This document shows, in pieces, positions 29,944 to 39,814 of a stretch of 62,330 nt of DNA. The translations under genes were made by a program, and so were the position numbers. Numbering within the stretch: position 1 is the stretch's first letter; the number at the start of each line of letters is the position of its first letter. The DNA is from Comamonadaceae bacterium. GTDB taxonomy: Bacteria > Pseudomonadota > Gammaproteobacteria > Burkholderiales > Burkholderiaceae_C. The notes beneath the pieces were generated by a model. It saw only the letters and a list, made by a program, of their open reading frames with translations. It was not told the origin of the DNA and ran no database searches. The stretch is taken from contig CANCLK010000113.1 of the NCBI GenBank assembly GCA_947378785.1, forward strand, positions 1 through 62,330. Reading direction: 5' to 3'.

Positions 29944-30468
29944 ATGACACTTTTTAACATGCCAAGCCCAGCGCTTTCTAGCTCAGAACGGTGGAAGCCC
30001 AGTGTTACTGTTGCAGCGATTATCGAGAAAAATGGGAAATTTCTTCTGATCGAGGAACACACACCGGAGGGTCTCAGGCTGAACAACCCAGCCGGACATT
30101 TAGATCCAGGCGAATCGCCTGTTGAGGCCTGCGCAAGGGAAGCGCTGGAGGAGTGTGCGCATGACTTTAAACCCACACACCTCATAGGCCTGTATTTAAG
30201 TCGCTTTCAAAGAATTCACCCGCCTGACTCAAGGCTTGAAGATGTGACCTACCTGCGCTTCGCTTTTGCCGGCGAACTTGGCGACTTTCACCCCCATCAA
30301 GCCCTGGACAAGGGCATTGAGAGAAGTCTTTGGCTCAGTCCCGATGAAATTCGCGCCACGACTCACTTGCACAGAAGCCCCTTGTTGCTTAAATGCATGG
30401 AAGATCACCTCAAAGGGCAGCGCTTTGGCTTGAACATGGTCTATACAGACCCGAGCGTGTATCTTTGA
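29944..30468 (+). CDS. Nudix hydrolase
   Basis: This 174-residue protein contains a complete Nudix box starting GHLDPGESPVEACAREALEE (about residues 56-75), which binds Mg2+ and cleaves nucleoside diphosphate-linked substrates. The surrounding pattern resembles the NudJ phosphatase group active on thiamin pyrophosphate precursors and (d)NTPs, though substrate cannot be fixed from sequence. It is divergent from the pnt operon; the 260-bp gap between the start codons is AT-rich, with candidate -10 elements on both strands. Confidence 0.9.
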   Translation: MTLFNMPSPALSSSERWKPSVTVAAIIEKNGKFLLIEEHTPEGLRLNNPAGHLDPGESPVEACAREALEECAHDFKPTHLIGLYLSRFQRIHPPDSRLEDVTYLRFAFAGELGDFHPHQALDKGIERSLWLSPDEIRATTHLHRSPLLLKCMEDHLKGQRFGLNMVYTDPSVYL

Positions 30469-30599
30469 GCCTTGTGTTCAGCTTGCGTTTTTTTCCAAGC
30501 CCCCCCTGGACACATTCAAATTGACCCTCAACATCCAGGGCAAAAGGGTTCATAATACAAACCTTTATAGACAACAACTCCTTACTTTTGAGGTATTTT

Positions 30600-32909
30600 G
30601 TGGATCAAACAATTCTGAAATTTGGTAGTGGGCAATCCGTTGAACGCGTCGAAGACGAACACCTTCTCAAAGGTGCAGGTCAATTTGCAGACGATATTTA
30701 CCACGATGCCCAACTTCACTTGGCGTTTGTGCGCTCACCACAGGCACACGCCATCATTGAGTCCATCGACACCACGGCGGCACAAAACATGCCCGGCGTC
30801 AAATTGGTGCTGACAGGTGCCATGCTTGAGGCGGCCGGTGTCAAGCCCCTGGCCAAGCCCGTCAACTTCAAAAGAGCCGACGGTTCAGCCATTGCATCGG
30901 CCACGAGAACCATTTTGGCCACCAACAAAGTTCGCTTTGTGGGCGAAATTGTTGCAGCCGTGGTTGCCGACTCTGTCTTTCACGCCAAAAACGCAGCTGA
31001 AGCCGTGATCGTCTCGTACAAAGAGCTCCCTGCAGCGGTGACGCTTGAGGACGCCTTGAGTGCGCAAGCGCCCCTGTTGGCCGATGTGCCAGACAACATC
31101 GTGGCTGAAACCAAATATGGGGATGCAGACAAAGTGGCTCAGGTCTTTGCATCCGCTCATCATGTGGTGGCGCTCAACATTGATCACCAACGTCTCATCG
31201 CACTCACCTTGGAGCCCAGAAGTGTACAAGCCCATGTTCATGAAGGGCGCTTGACCGTTCGCATCAGCTCTCAAATGCCCTCTGCCGTCAGGGGTGCGAT
31301 TTCTGATCTCTTTGGCATTGCCGCTGAGAATGTTCGCGTGCTTGTCGGTGATGTGGGCGGTGGTTTTGGCATGAAAACAGGCGCTTACCCAGAAGATCTT
31401 GCTGTGGCCTACTGCGCTCACCACCTTCAAATGCCAGTGAAATGGCAATCTGAACGTGCGGAAGACTTTTTATCTAGCTCGCACGGCAGAGACATTGAAA
31501 GCCACTGCGCCATGGCGCTGAACAAGGAGGGGAAAATCTTGGCCCTGAAGGTTCACAATTTGGCCAATGTTGGCGCTTATCCTGGCATGACGGGGGTGGC
31601 CATTCAACTGCTCATTGGCCCTTGGGTTCAAACCAGCGTCTATGACATTGGTTTGATTGATTTCCACTTTAAAGCCGTGATGACCAACACGTCGCCAACC
31701 GGAGCCTACAGAGGTGCGGGTCGCCCTGAAGCCATCTTTAACATCGAACGACTGATGGACGAGGCAGCGCGCGTGTGCGGCATTGACCGCATCGAGTTGC
31801 GACGCCAAAACTTCATCAAACCCGATCAAATGCCCTACAAGAACGCCATGGGACAAACCTATGACACGGGACATTTTGAAGCCATCATGAACCAAGCGCT
31901 TCTTCAAGCAGATTGGGATGGATTTGCCGCACGCGAAGCCTCCTCAAAGGCCAAAGGCCTTTGGCGTGGTCTTGGCGTGTCTACATTCTTGGAGTGGACT
32001 GGCGGCAATGCATTGGAGGAAAAGGTCAATGTGCGGATTTTGGCCGATGGCGTGATCGAGGTCTTCTCTGCGGTTAACGCCATGGGTCAAGGGATTGCAA
32101 CCTCATTGGCACAACTGGTGGTGGATGTTTTTGGTGTCGAGATGTCAAAGGTCAGAGTCGTTCTTGGCGACACAGACCGGGGAAATGGCTTTGGCTCGGT
32201 GGGCTCGCGCTCCTTGTTCACGGGTGGATCGGCAGTCTCTGTTGGCGCCAAACAAGCACTGGAGCGCGCCAAAGAGTTGGCTGCTCAGTCCCTTGAAAGC
32301 TCCCCCGATGATTTGCTGTATGAGCCTGGCCTCTTCAAAGTCAAGGGCACAGATTTATCGATCACCTTGGCCGCCTTGGCTGGCAAGGAGCCCCACGGTC
32401 GCATTGAATTGGATTCGACCACGGCGGCAAGTGGGCCCACCTGGCCCAATGCGTGTCATATCTCAGAAATCGAAATTGACCCTCAAACAGGTGTTGTCGA
32501 ACTCGCAAAATACTCTTCGATGAACGATGTCGGGCGAGTGGTCAATCCCTTGATCGTGCGCGGACAACTCGATGGCGGTGCCGTTCAAGGCATCGGTCAA
32601 GCACTTTGTGAGCAAGTGGTCTACGACCGAGAAACAGGGCAACCCTTGACGGGCAGTTTGATGGATTACGCCATTCCTCACGCAGACATCATGCCCGAGT
32701 TTTTTACAACCAATATGGATCAATCCATCCCGAGTAAAAACAATGTGCTTGGTGTCAAAGGCGTGGGTGAGCTTGGCACCATTGGGGCGACACCTTCTGT
32801 GATCAATGCGGTTGCTGATGCGCTGGCAAGAAATGGCTTTAAAAATAAAACACAAAGCCTTCAAATGCCCGTCACGCCAGCTAAATTATGGGCCCATTTA
32901 CAGGCCTAA
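30600..32909 (+). CDS. Molybdopterin-binding large subunit, CoxL-like (form II)
   Basis: This 769-residue xanthine oxidase family protein resembles the catalytic subunit of CO dehydrogenase. It carries the molybdenum-cofactor segments GDVGGGFGMK and NAMGQGIAT, the active-site loop AYRGAGRPE, which marks form II rather than true form I (AYRCSFR) CO dehydrogenases, and the catalytic-glutamate motif KGVGELGTIGATP. Substrate is probably an aldehyde, purine or similar compound. GTG at 30600 is preferred because GAGGT lies 7 bp upstream; a TTG at 30588 is in frame. No iron-sulfur or FAD subunit gene is adjacent, so the partners must be encoded elsewhere. Confidence 0.9.
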   Translation: MDQTILKFGSGQSVERVEDEHLLKGAGQFADDIYHDAQLHLAFVRSPQAHAIIESIDTTAAQNMPGVKLVLTGAMLEAAGVKPLAKPVNFKRADGSAIASATRTILATNKVRFVGEIVAAVVADSVFHAKNAAEAVIVSYKELPAAVTLEDALSAQAPLLADVPDNIVAETKYGDADKVAQVFASAHHVVALNIDHQRLIALTLEPRSVQAHVHEGRLTVRISSQMPSAVRGAISDLFGIAAENVRVLVGDVGGGFGMKTGAYPEDLAVAYCAHHLQMPVKWQSERAEDFLSSSHGRDIESHCAMALNKEGKILALKVHNLANVGAYPGMTGVAIQLLIGPWVQTSVYDIGLIDFHFKAVMTNTSPTGAYRGAGRPEAIFNIERLMDEAARVCGIDRIELRRQNFIKPDQMPYKNAMGQTYDTGHFEAIMNQALLQADWDGFAAREASSKAKGLWRGLGVSTFLEWTGGNALEEKVNVRILADGVIEVFSAVNAMGQGIATSLAQLVVDVFGVEMSKVRVVLGDTDRGNGFGSVGSRSLFTGGSAVSVGAKQALERAKELAAQSLESSPDDLLYEPGLFKVKGTDLSITLAALAGKEPHGRIELDSTTAASGPTWPNACHISEIEIDPQTGVVELAKYSSMNDVGRVVNPLIVRGQLDGGAVQGIGQALCEQVVYDRETGQPLTGSLMDYAIPHADIMPEFFTTNMDQSIPSKNNVLGVKGVGELGTIGATPSVINAVADALARNGFKNKTQSLQMPVTPAKLWAHLQA

Positions 32910-32930
32910 GTGAAACCCGCCATTTGTACC

Positions 32931-32970
32931 AAGCCCCTTGTCTTTGCAAGAAGACCCAGGGGCTTTTTTT
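32931..32970 (+). terminator. Terminator after the CoxL-like gene
   Basis: AAGCCCCT (32931-32938) pairs with AGGGGCTT (32958-32965), with an inner GTCTT/AAGAC stem, followed by seven T residues. It separates the CoxL-like gene from the convergent topB. Confidence 0.88.
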
Positions 32971-32994
32971 CACCTCAAAGGCCCCAAGAGAAGC

Positions 32995-35907
32995 TCAGGT
33001 GGATTTCTTTAAGTGCGGACTCAACAAACCCGTCATCTCAAACATCGTGACTTGGTCTTTTGAAAAAATGGCTTTCAATTTCGCATCGCAAAGAATGGCT
33101 CTTTTGTCTTTGGGGTCTTGCAGTCCTGCCTCTTTGATGTAATCCCACAACTTCTTCACCGCCTGGGTGCGGGCGACCAACTCTTGCCCAATGACCTTTG
33201 CAAGCGCTGGGCTAGGCGTGAGATTGGCTGTGACCTTCCTGGGTGCAGCAGGCGATTTTTTGGCAACGGTTTTGGCCGCTTTGGCCGTTACTTTTTTAGC
33301 AGCCGCTGTTTTGCTCGCCGCCACCTTTGCAAATGCAGGTTTTTTCCTAGCCGGGTACTTGCTTGCACGCTCCTCAAACTGAAAAGACACCTTCTGCGCT
33401 TCGGCGTCCCAAGCCAAGAAAGCTTTGAAAGATCGTCTGGTTCTCATGGATACAAATTTATCCAACAAATCGGTCTTTCCCGTTGCCAGAAGCTTTTGAA
33501 TTTGCTCCAATTCAATGGGTTGCTGAAGCACCATTTTGCCGGTTTTGAATTTACAAGTGCTTGCTGCTTGCTCTAGCGTGGGCACCGCTTTTTCACACAC
33601 ATATTGAGCACCCAATTCAAACACCTTTCCCCCACATGAAGGGCACAACCCCAAAGCGTTTTTGCCCGAGAAATCGTGCAACTCTCCACTGTCGTCGTTC
33701 TTGTCGTCCCCAAAATCAAATTCGAGCTTCCAATTGTCCTCTTCTTCGTTGAACTTGAGCATGATTTCAGCCGCAAATGGCCATCCCGCTTTTGATCTAA
33801 AACCATCGAGTGGACCGATTTTTTTATGCTCTAAAAATCCCTCCACCTCAGCCAACTCAAATGCTCTTCCCGCTGGGGTCTTGCCAAATGAAAAGCCACA
33901 ACCCGCACTTTGTCCATCGACGCCTTGACACGTGTAGCGGCGATAATTCTCCTTGACCTGTCCTGCGCATTTTGGACAGGGCGTCTTGAGGGTTGCGTAG
34001 TCACCAGGGACCGTGTCCCTGTCGTATTCTTTGGCTTTTTTGACGATGTGCTCCGTCATCTGAGCAATGTCTTTCATGAACGACTCACGGCTCAACTTGC
34101 CTTGCTCAATCAAAGACAATTTATGTTCCCACTCTCCGGTGAGTTCAGGCTTGCTGAGCTCTTCGATGCCCAAGCCTCTGAGCAAAGTCATCAATTGAAA
34201 CGCCTTGGCCATTGGAATCAGCTCTCTGGCGTCGCGAATGATGTATTTCTCGTTGAGCAATCCTTCAATGATGGCCGCTCGGGTTGCAGGCGTGCCCAAG
34301 CCCTTTTCTTGCATGGCCTCCCTTAACTCATCGTCCTCTACCAACTTTCCTGCACCTTCCATGGCGCCGAGCAAGGTCGCCTCTGTGTAACGAGCCGGTG
34401 GCCGGGTCTTTAAGGCCTTGGGCTGGGCTTGAACAACAGACGCTTTTTCTCCTGGATTGACCTTCACCAAGATCTTGTCGCTGTCGTCCTCCTCTGTGGC
34501 TTCCTTGCCATAGATGGTCATCCAGCCTGGATTGACCATGACTTTGCCGTCCGTCTTGAAATGATGGATTTGGGCCTTGGCACTCACCTTTGTGATACGA
34601 GTGGTGACCAAAAACTCGGCCGAGGGGAAAAAGATGGCCATGAACCTTTTGACCACCAAGTCATAGATTTTTTGTTCGGCCTCGGACAAGCCCTTGGGCT
34701 CTTCTAATGTGGGAATAATCGCAAAGTGATCTCTGACCTTGGAGTTATCAAAGACACGCTTTGAAGGTTTGATGTATTTGTTTTTCAATGCAGATGCGGC
34801 AAAGGGTGACAAATGCCCCATGGCGCTTTCTGCAATCATGCTGAATGTTTGCAAGACGGTCGGCAAATAATCTTCAGGCAGATGCTTGGAGTCCGTTCTT
34901 GGATAGGTCAGTGCTCTGTGACGCTCATACAAACTTTGGGCCAAAGAGAGCGTTGTCTTGGCAGAATAACCAAATCGACCGTTGGCCTCTCTTTGTAGCG
35001 ACGTGAGGTCAAACAAAGCCGGCGCTGCTTGCGTGGTGGGCCGGCTTTCATCATGCACCTCACCTTTTTGCAGAACCACGGCTTGTGCAATCTCTTGTGC
35101 TTCCAACTCAGACCAAACCCGGTTGTCCTTTTTCTCAGAATCGTTCTCGTCTTTTTTATGACTTGGGTTGATCCATTTGGCGAGATATTGCCCCGCTTGA
35201 ACCTCAAAACTGGCGTGTATTTCCCAAAAATCTCTGCTTATGAATTTTCGAATTTGCTCTTCACGCTCCACCACCACAGAAAGAGTGGGGGTTTGCACAC
35301 GTCCAACGGTCGTGAGGAAAAAACCACCGTCCCTTGAATTAAAGGCCGTGAATGCTCGAGTTCCATTGATACCCACCAACCAGTCCGCCTCAGATCGACT
35401 TCTGGCGGCATCGGCCAAGCCTTGCATTTGCTGCTCTGAGCGCAAGCTGTCAAAGCCATCCCGAATGGCCTGGGGTGTCATGGACTGCAGCCACAAGCGT
35501 TTCACGGGTTTTTTTGCATCTTTCTTGGTGGTTGCAAATTGCTCGATCAATCGAAAAATCAACTCCCCCTCACGCCCCGCGTCACACGCATTGACCAAAC
35601 TGGCAATGTCTTTTCGCTTAACAAGTTTGACCACCGCATTCAGTCTTGATTTGGTGCGGTCAACTGGTTTTAAGTCAAAATGAGGAGGAATGACCGGCAA
35701 ATGCGCGAAACTCCACTTGCCCCTCTTGACCTCAAACTCCTCTGGCGCCTTGATTTCCAGCAAATGTCCCACGGCCGAGGTGACGACAAAGGCCTCTGAT
35801 TCGAAATAATCATCAAACTTTTCGAACTTTCCCTTTGCGGTCGTTAAAGCGCGCACAATATCTTGTGCCACCGAGGGTTTTTCAGCAATGACCAGTGTTT
35901 TACTCAT
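32995..35907 (-). CDS. topB: DNA topoisomerase III with C-terminal SWIB domain
   Basis: This 970-residue type IA topoisomerase relaxes and decatenates DNA. The N-terminal TOPRIM domain shows IAEKPSVAQDI and DAGREGE, and the active-site Tyr is in ALTYPRTDSKHLP. Zinc-ribbon-like cysteine pairs (CPKCAGQ, CPSCGGK) follow. After a linker very rich in Lys and Ala (about 850-890), histone H1-like in composition, comes a SWIB/MDM2-type domain (LPR-like VARTQAVKKLWDYIKEAGLQ, then KLKAIFSKDQVTMFEM). SWIB fused to topoisomerase is known from chlamydiae and occurs in some betaproteobacteria. It is divergent from a SET-domain gene. Confidence 0.95.
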   Translation of the reverse strand: MSKTLVIAEKPSVAQDIVRALTTAKGKFEKFDDYFESEAFVVTSAVGHLLEIKAPEEFEVKRGKWSFAHLPVIPPHFDLKPVDRTKSRLNAVVKLVKRKDIASLVNACDAGREGELIFRLIEQFATTKKDAKKPVKRLWLQSMTPQAIRDGFDSLRSEQQMQGLADAARSRSEADWLVGINGTRAFTAFNSRDGGFFLTTVGRVQTPTLSVVVEREEQIRKFISRDFWEIHASFEVQAGQYLAKWINPSHKKDENDSEKKDNRVWSELEAQEIAQAVVLQKGEVHDESRPTTQAAPALFDLTSLQREANGRFGYSAKTTLSLAQSLYERHRALTYPRTDSKHLPEDYLPTVLQTFSMIAESAMGHLSPFAASALKNKYIKPSKRVFDNSKVRDHFAIIPTLEEPKGLSEAEQKIYDLVVKRFMAIFFPSAEFLVTTRITKVSAKAQIHHFKTDGKVMVNPGWMTIYGKEATEEDDSDKILVKVNPGEKASVVQAQPKALKTRPPARYTEATLLGAMEGAGKLVEDDELREAMQEKGLGTPATRAAIIEGLLNEKYIIRDARELIPMAKAFQLMTLLRGLGIEELSKPELTGEWEHKLSLIEQGKLSRESFMKDIAQMTEHIVKKAKEYDRDTVPGDYATLKTPCPKCAGQVKENYRRYTCQGVDGQSAGCGFSFGKTPAGRAFELAEVEGFLEHKKIGPLDGFRSKAGWPFAAEIMLKFNEEEDNWKLEFDFGDDKNDDSGELHDFSGKNALGLCPSCGGKVFELGAQYVCEKAVPTLEQAASTCKFKTGKMVLQQPIELEQIQKLLATGKTDLLDKFVSMRTRRSFKAFLAWDAEAQKVSFQFEERASKYPARKKPAFAKVAASKTAAAKKVTAKAAKTVAKKSPAAPRKVTANLTPSPALAKVIGQELVARTQAVKKLWDYIKEAGLQDPKDKRAILCDAKLKAIFSKDQVTMFEMTGLLSPHLKKST

Positions 35908-36020
35908 TCAATTCGGTTCCTTCATGCCACGCATTGTGCCGTTTTTTTAAGCGTTTGCGCTTAATGCCTCTAAAATTGTCTTTTTGTAAAAGTCTACATT
36001 AAACAACAATACCATCATTA

Positions 36021-36521
36021 TTGAATCGAGCACCTCCCTTGTCTACACCATCCAAGCCCCAAAAAACTTCTCATCGGATCCAAACCAGACGCTCTGGCGT
36101 GCACGGCAAGGGCGTCTTTGCGCTGATCAACATTCCCAAAGGTGAGGTGATCATTGAATACAAAGGGGACGTGATTACTTGGCAAGAAGCCCAAGATCGT
36201 CACCCCCATAACCCATTGGAGCCCAATCACACCTTTTACTTTCACATCAACGAAGAGCACGTCATTGATGGCGGTGTCAATGGCAACAGCGCCAGATGGA
36301 TCAACCATTCTTGCAATCCCAATTGTGAAGCCGATGAAATTGGAGAGCACGTGTTCATCAAATCCATCAAGAACATCAAGGCAGGCGATGAGCTCAATTA
36401 CGATTACGGCCTCATCATTGATGAGCGATACACGCCAAAGCTCAAGGCCGAGTACCCCTGTTGGTGCGGCTCCAAAAAATGCAGAGGCACCCTTTTAGCG
36501 CCCAAACGCGGCAAGCGATGA
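36021..36521 (+). CDS. SET-domain protein lysine methyltransferase
   Basis: This 166-residue protein is essentially one SET domain. Visible motifs are the N-terminal GVHGKGVFALINIPKGEVI, the cofactor and substrate motif ARWINHSCNPNCE, the GDELNYDYG segment, and a post-SET zinc end CWCGSKKCRGTL with three cysteines. SET enzymes transfer methyl from SAM to lysine in proteins. The target is unknown. The neighbouring divergent topB carries a lysine-rich tail, a possible but untested substrate. Confidence 0.93.
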   Translation: MNRAPPLSTPSKPQKTSHRIQTRRSGVHGKGVFALINIPKGEVIIEYKGDVITWQEAQDRHPHNPLEPNHTFYFHINEEHVIDGGVNGNSARWINHSCNPNCEADEIGEHVFIKSIKNIKAGDELNYDYGLIIDERYTPKLKAEYPCWCGSKKCRGTLLAPKRGKR

Positions 36522-36604
36522 GTCCTCCTTGAGCGTGTACCCAGGTCAGTTCAAACCAATACAAGCCTCTTTAATCTCGCTCAAATATACCCAAATTACA
36601 ACAA

Positions 36605-37447
36605 GTGCGCTTAAATTCACCAAACGCAGACACCGCCCAGCAACTGCAAACGATTCTTGAAGATGAAATGAACCGTCGTGCTTTGCCCTGGAGCGTTGAG
36701 GTCTTGGCGTCGATTGACTCCACCTCCTCGGAACTCATGAGGCAAGCAAGGCTTGGCCACACTGCTCCAAAAATCCTGCTCTCCTTGGACCAAACTCAAG
36801 GCCGAGGACGAAGGGGCAACCAGTGGTCATCCAAGCCAGGTGACTCTTTGACGTTTTCTATGGGTCTGATGCTCAAGCCCGTCAATTGGCTGGGTCTCTC
36901 CCCTTGCATTGGCATTGACTTGGCAAGGACCTTGGACCCCCATCAACGCCTTGGTTTACAACTGAAGTGGCCAAACGATGTTTGGGTTCTTAAAGATGGA
37001 GAAAACCACAAATTGGCTGGCATTTTGATCGAAACCATCAACCCAAGCTTGCCAAGCTCGGAGACAACACCCCAGGCCCGGTACTGTGTGATTGGCGTTG
37101 GCATCAATCTCAATACGCCACACCTAAGCCTTGCGTGCGCCTCAATGCCCCCCATTGGCCTTTGGGCCCTTGGGTCCACGCTGAGTTGCCAAGACATTGT
37201 CATAGAACTGGCGCACAGACTTTTGCCCTCTCTCAAGCGCTTTGAATCCGAGGGCTTTGCACCTTTTAAACCGGTTTTTGATGGCCTAGACGCTTTGATC
37301 CATCAATCGATCCATTTAAGCGACGGTTCAACAGGCCTGTGCCTTGGCACAAACAATCTTGGGGAGTTGATGTTTTTAAACGGACAGGACACTCGCACGA
37401 TCAACAGCCTTGAAGTGAGCGTTCGACCTTTGGCCACAAAAACATGA
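36605..37447 (+). CDS. birA: Biotin--[acetyl-CoA-carboxylase] ligase
   Basis: This 280-residue enzyme attaches biotin to the carboxyl carrier protein. It lacks the N-terminal DNA-binding domain of E. coli BirA and so is a ligase only. The catalytic signature DQTQGRGRRGNQWSS and the LQLKWPNDVWV stretch are intact, with IGVGINLN after them. A GTG start at 36605 is used. It follows the SET gene by 83 bp on the same strand. A pantothenate kinase gene, often its partner in Burkholderiales, does not follow. Confidence 0.93.
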   Translation: MRLNSPNADTAQQLQTILEDEMNRRALPWSVEVLASIDSTSSELMRQARLGHTAPKILLSLDQTQGRGRRGNQWSSKPGDSLTFSMGLMLKPVNWLGLSPCIGIDLARTLDPHQRLGLQLKWPNDVWVLKDGENHKLAGILIETINPSLPSSETTPQARYCVIGVGINLNTPHLSLACASMPPIGLWALGSTLSCQDIVIELAHRLLPSLKRFESEGFAPFKPVFDGLDALIHQSIHLSDGSTGLCLGTNNLGELMFLNGQDTRTINSLEVSVRPLATKT

Positions 37448-37494
37448 ACCACTCGCGCCCCACTTTTTAAGTTTCCGCATGCCCAGGGCTCACC

Positions 37495-39033
37495 TCATGG
37501 GCCTGAGGCCTCTTTTGATCGACACTCAAACACCACCCTCACCCTCAAGCCGTTGAGCTTGCTTGTACCTTGCCTAGACCTGCGCTTGGACAGCAAGCTC
37601 GCTTCAGGCCAATCGCTTTGTGCGTCCTCTAGATACACGTGCGCTTGGTGCTGATCGGCAATTTCTTTGACTATGGATAGACCAAGTCCAGAGCCATCCA
37701 CTTGGCTGGCCACACCAAGACTCCTATAAAAGGGCTGAATGACCAGCTCTTTTTCTACATCAGAAATACCGGGGCCGGAATCCTCTATGACAAAGATCAA
37801 CTGCTCTTTTTCATCGTCGCGATGAATGCTTAAATTGATCACCCCTGGGTTGCGCAAGTCTGAAGGCGTGTAGTTGATTGCATTTTCTAATAAATTACGA
37901 ATCATTTCCTTGATCAAAATGGGGTTGAGCTCAAGCTTTGAGGATCCCCCCTCAAAACCCAGGGCCTCATAACCCAGGTCCAAGTACTTTTGCGAAGCCA
38001 GTTGCCAAGTCTCTTGCAAAACCTCCTCAACCAACTCTCCCAAGTCACAGCTCAACTTGGCCATGGATTGTGCCCCGACCTCGGCGCGCGCCAATGAGAG
38101 CAACTGATTGACGACACGTGTTGCTCGCACACTCGATAAACCGATCAATCGCAGCGTGTGTTTGAGCTCCATATTGGATAAGCTCTCTGTTTGCGCCAGT
38201 TCTGACTGCATTCGAAGGCCCGCCAGCGGTGTTTTCAACTGGTGTGCCGCATCGGCTAAAAATCTCTTTTTGGTCTCGATGGAACTCTTGAGCCTAGACA
38301 ACAACTCATTGATGGATGACACCAATGGCGTCACCTCAATGGGCATGACTCTGTAATCCAAGGGGCTCAAATCATCTGGCCTTCTTTGCCTGATGTGCTC
38401 TTCTAGACGTCGCAAAGGCTGAAGCCCTCTTGCCAACGCAATCCAAAGCACCAAGATCGCAAGAGGCAAAATAGCCAATTGCGGCAACAACACCCCTTTC
38501 ACAATCTCTTGCGCCAGCAAGCCTCTTTTTCCGTAAGGCTCCGCCACTTGAAGTAAATACGCGATATGGGTCGGTGCCTTGGCCTCAGGCTCTTGCGGGT
38601 TTTCTACATTGGCCTTGAACCAAAGGTGAACGACTCGAACCTTTTGACCGTTGTGTTGCTCGTCACGAAATCGTATTTCTGATTTTAAAAAAGCATCGTC
38701 ATCTTGCGGCACGGGTAAATCAGCCTGACCAGCAATCAATGCACCCGAGTAGGAGCGCAGTTGAAAGAAAACGTGATCTGAGTCGTCATTTTTGTTGAAC
38801 AACTGCTCGACCGCAGCCAAGCGCTGATCCATGGATTTGTTTTGATCCCCGAGCAGGCGTTCTATGGTTTGAGTTTGATGCTCCAAAGCACGATCATAGG
38901 GCTTGTTTGCCACCCCCACGGCGACCAACCAGATAAGGGCCAGGCTGATCGGCCAAAGCAACAAAAGGGGTATCAGCATCCAATCCAAAATACCACCAAA
39001 CAACGAGGGTTGTTCGCGCTGAAATATTTTCAC
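37495..39033 (-). CDS. Sensor histidine kinase, TctE-type
   Basis: This 512-residue membrane kinase has a first membrane helix (about 17-41), a periplasmic sensor region, a second helix (about 192-210), a HAMP-like linker, and the dimerisation box DAAHQLKTPLAGLRMQ, whose His is the phosphorylation site. The ATPase boxes NLLENAINYTPSD and VIEDSGPGIS and the G2 region GSGLGLSIVKEIADQH follow. It resembles TctE kinases, which often sense carboxylates. It lies 68 bp after its response regulator. Confidence 0.93.
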   Translation of the reverse strand: MKIFQREQPSLFGGILDWMLIPLLLLWPISLALIWLVAVGVANKPYDRALEHQTQTIERLLGDQNKSMDQRLAAVEQLFNKNDDSDHVFFQLRSYSGALIAGQADLPVPQDDDAFLKSEIRFRDEQHNGQKVRVVHLWFKANVENPQEPEAKAPTHIAYLLQVAEPYGKRGLLAQEIVKGVLLPQLAILPLAILVLWIALARGLQPLRRLEEHIRQRRPDDLSPLDYRVMPIEVTPLVSSINELLSRLKSSIETKKRFLADAAHQLKTPLAGLRMQSELAQTESLSNMELKHTLRLIGLSSVRATRVVNQLLSLARAEVGAQSMAKLSCDLGELVEEVLQETWQLASQKYLDLGYEALGFEGGSSKLELNPILIKEMIRNLLENAINYTPSDLRNPGVINLSIHRDDEKEQLIFVIEDSGPGISDVEKELVIQPFYRSLGVASQVDGSGLGLSIVKEIADQHQAHVYLEDAQSDWPEASLLSKRRSRQGTSKLNGLRVRVVFECRSKEASGP

Positions 39034-39101
39034 GATGGATCTCTTGTATGCCGCATGCTCCGACCCCTAAATAGAGGAGATGAAATAGAGGGAAACATCG
39101 T

Positions 39102-39779
39102 TCACTGGTTGACTATCTTTTCTAAGCAATAGCCTAAACCTCTGACGGTGACGATTCTGATGGGGTCTTTTTCGATCTTTTTCCTCAAGCGATGTATATA
39201 CACCTCGATCGCATTGTTGCTGACCTCTTCCCCCCACTCGCACAACCTCTCGACCAATTGATCTTTGCTCACCAAGCGCCCCGTTCTTTGTAAAAGGACT
39301 TCCAACAAACCCAGCTCTCTGGCCGATAAATCGACCATCTTGCCATCAATGGTGGCCACGCGACCGGCTTGATCGTAAACCATCGGCCCGTGTTTAATCA
39401 ACGCGCTGTTGCCCCCCATGCCTCGACGAATCAAGGCCCTGACTCTTGCTTCAAGTTCTTGCAAAGAGAACGGTTTGGCCATGTAGTCATCGGCACCATA
39501 ATCCAAACCTTTCACTCGCTCCTCTATGGAGTCGGCAGCCGTCAAAATGAGAACCGGGCAGGTGCTCCCTCTTGCGCGAAGTCTCTTCAACACCTCTAAG
39601 CCATGAAGCTTTGGCAAGCCCAAGTCAAGAATCAACAAGTCAAATTCGTCCGTGCTCGTCAGCACGGCATCGGCTTCACTTCCGTTGCCAACATGGTCCA
39701 CCACCGCGCCCGATGAGCGCAAGCTGCGCAACAAGCCATCCGCCAAGACTTGGTCATCTTCTGCTATCAGAATTCGCAC
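39102..39779 (-). CDS. OmpR-family response regulator, TctD-type
   Basis: This 225-residue regulator has a receiver domain (ILIAEDD, phospho-Asp in LILDLGLPKLHG, Lys in DYMAKPFSLQEL) and a winged-helix output domain ending in the ELGLLEVLL and IEVYIHRLRKKIE segments. The GTG at 39779 lies 8 nt after a strong GGAGG and is preferred over a TTG at 39794. It is upstream of and presumably cotranscribed with the sensor kinase. Targets are unknown; no tct transport genes are nearby. Confidence 0.93.
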   Translation of the reverse strand: MRILIAEDDQVLADGLLRSLRSSGAVVDHVGNGSEADAVLTSTDEFDLLILDLGLPKLHGLEVLKRLRARGSTCPVLILTAADSIEERVKGLDYGADDYMAKPFSLQELEARVRALIRRGMGGNSALIKHGPMVYDQAGRVATIDGKMVDLSARELGLLEVLLQRTGRLVSKDQLVERLCEWGEEVSNNAIEVYIHRLRKKIEKDPIRIVTVRGLGYCLEKIVNQ

Positions 39780-39814
39780 AACGAGGACCTCCAAAGATTT
39801 GAACAGCTCCCATT

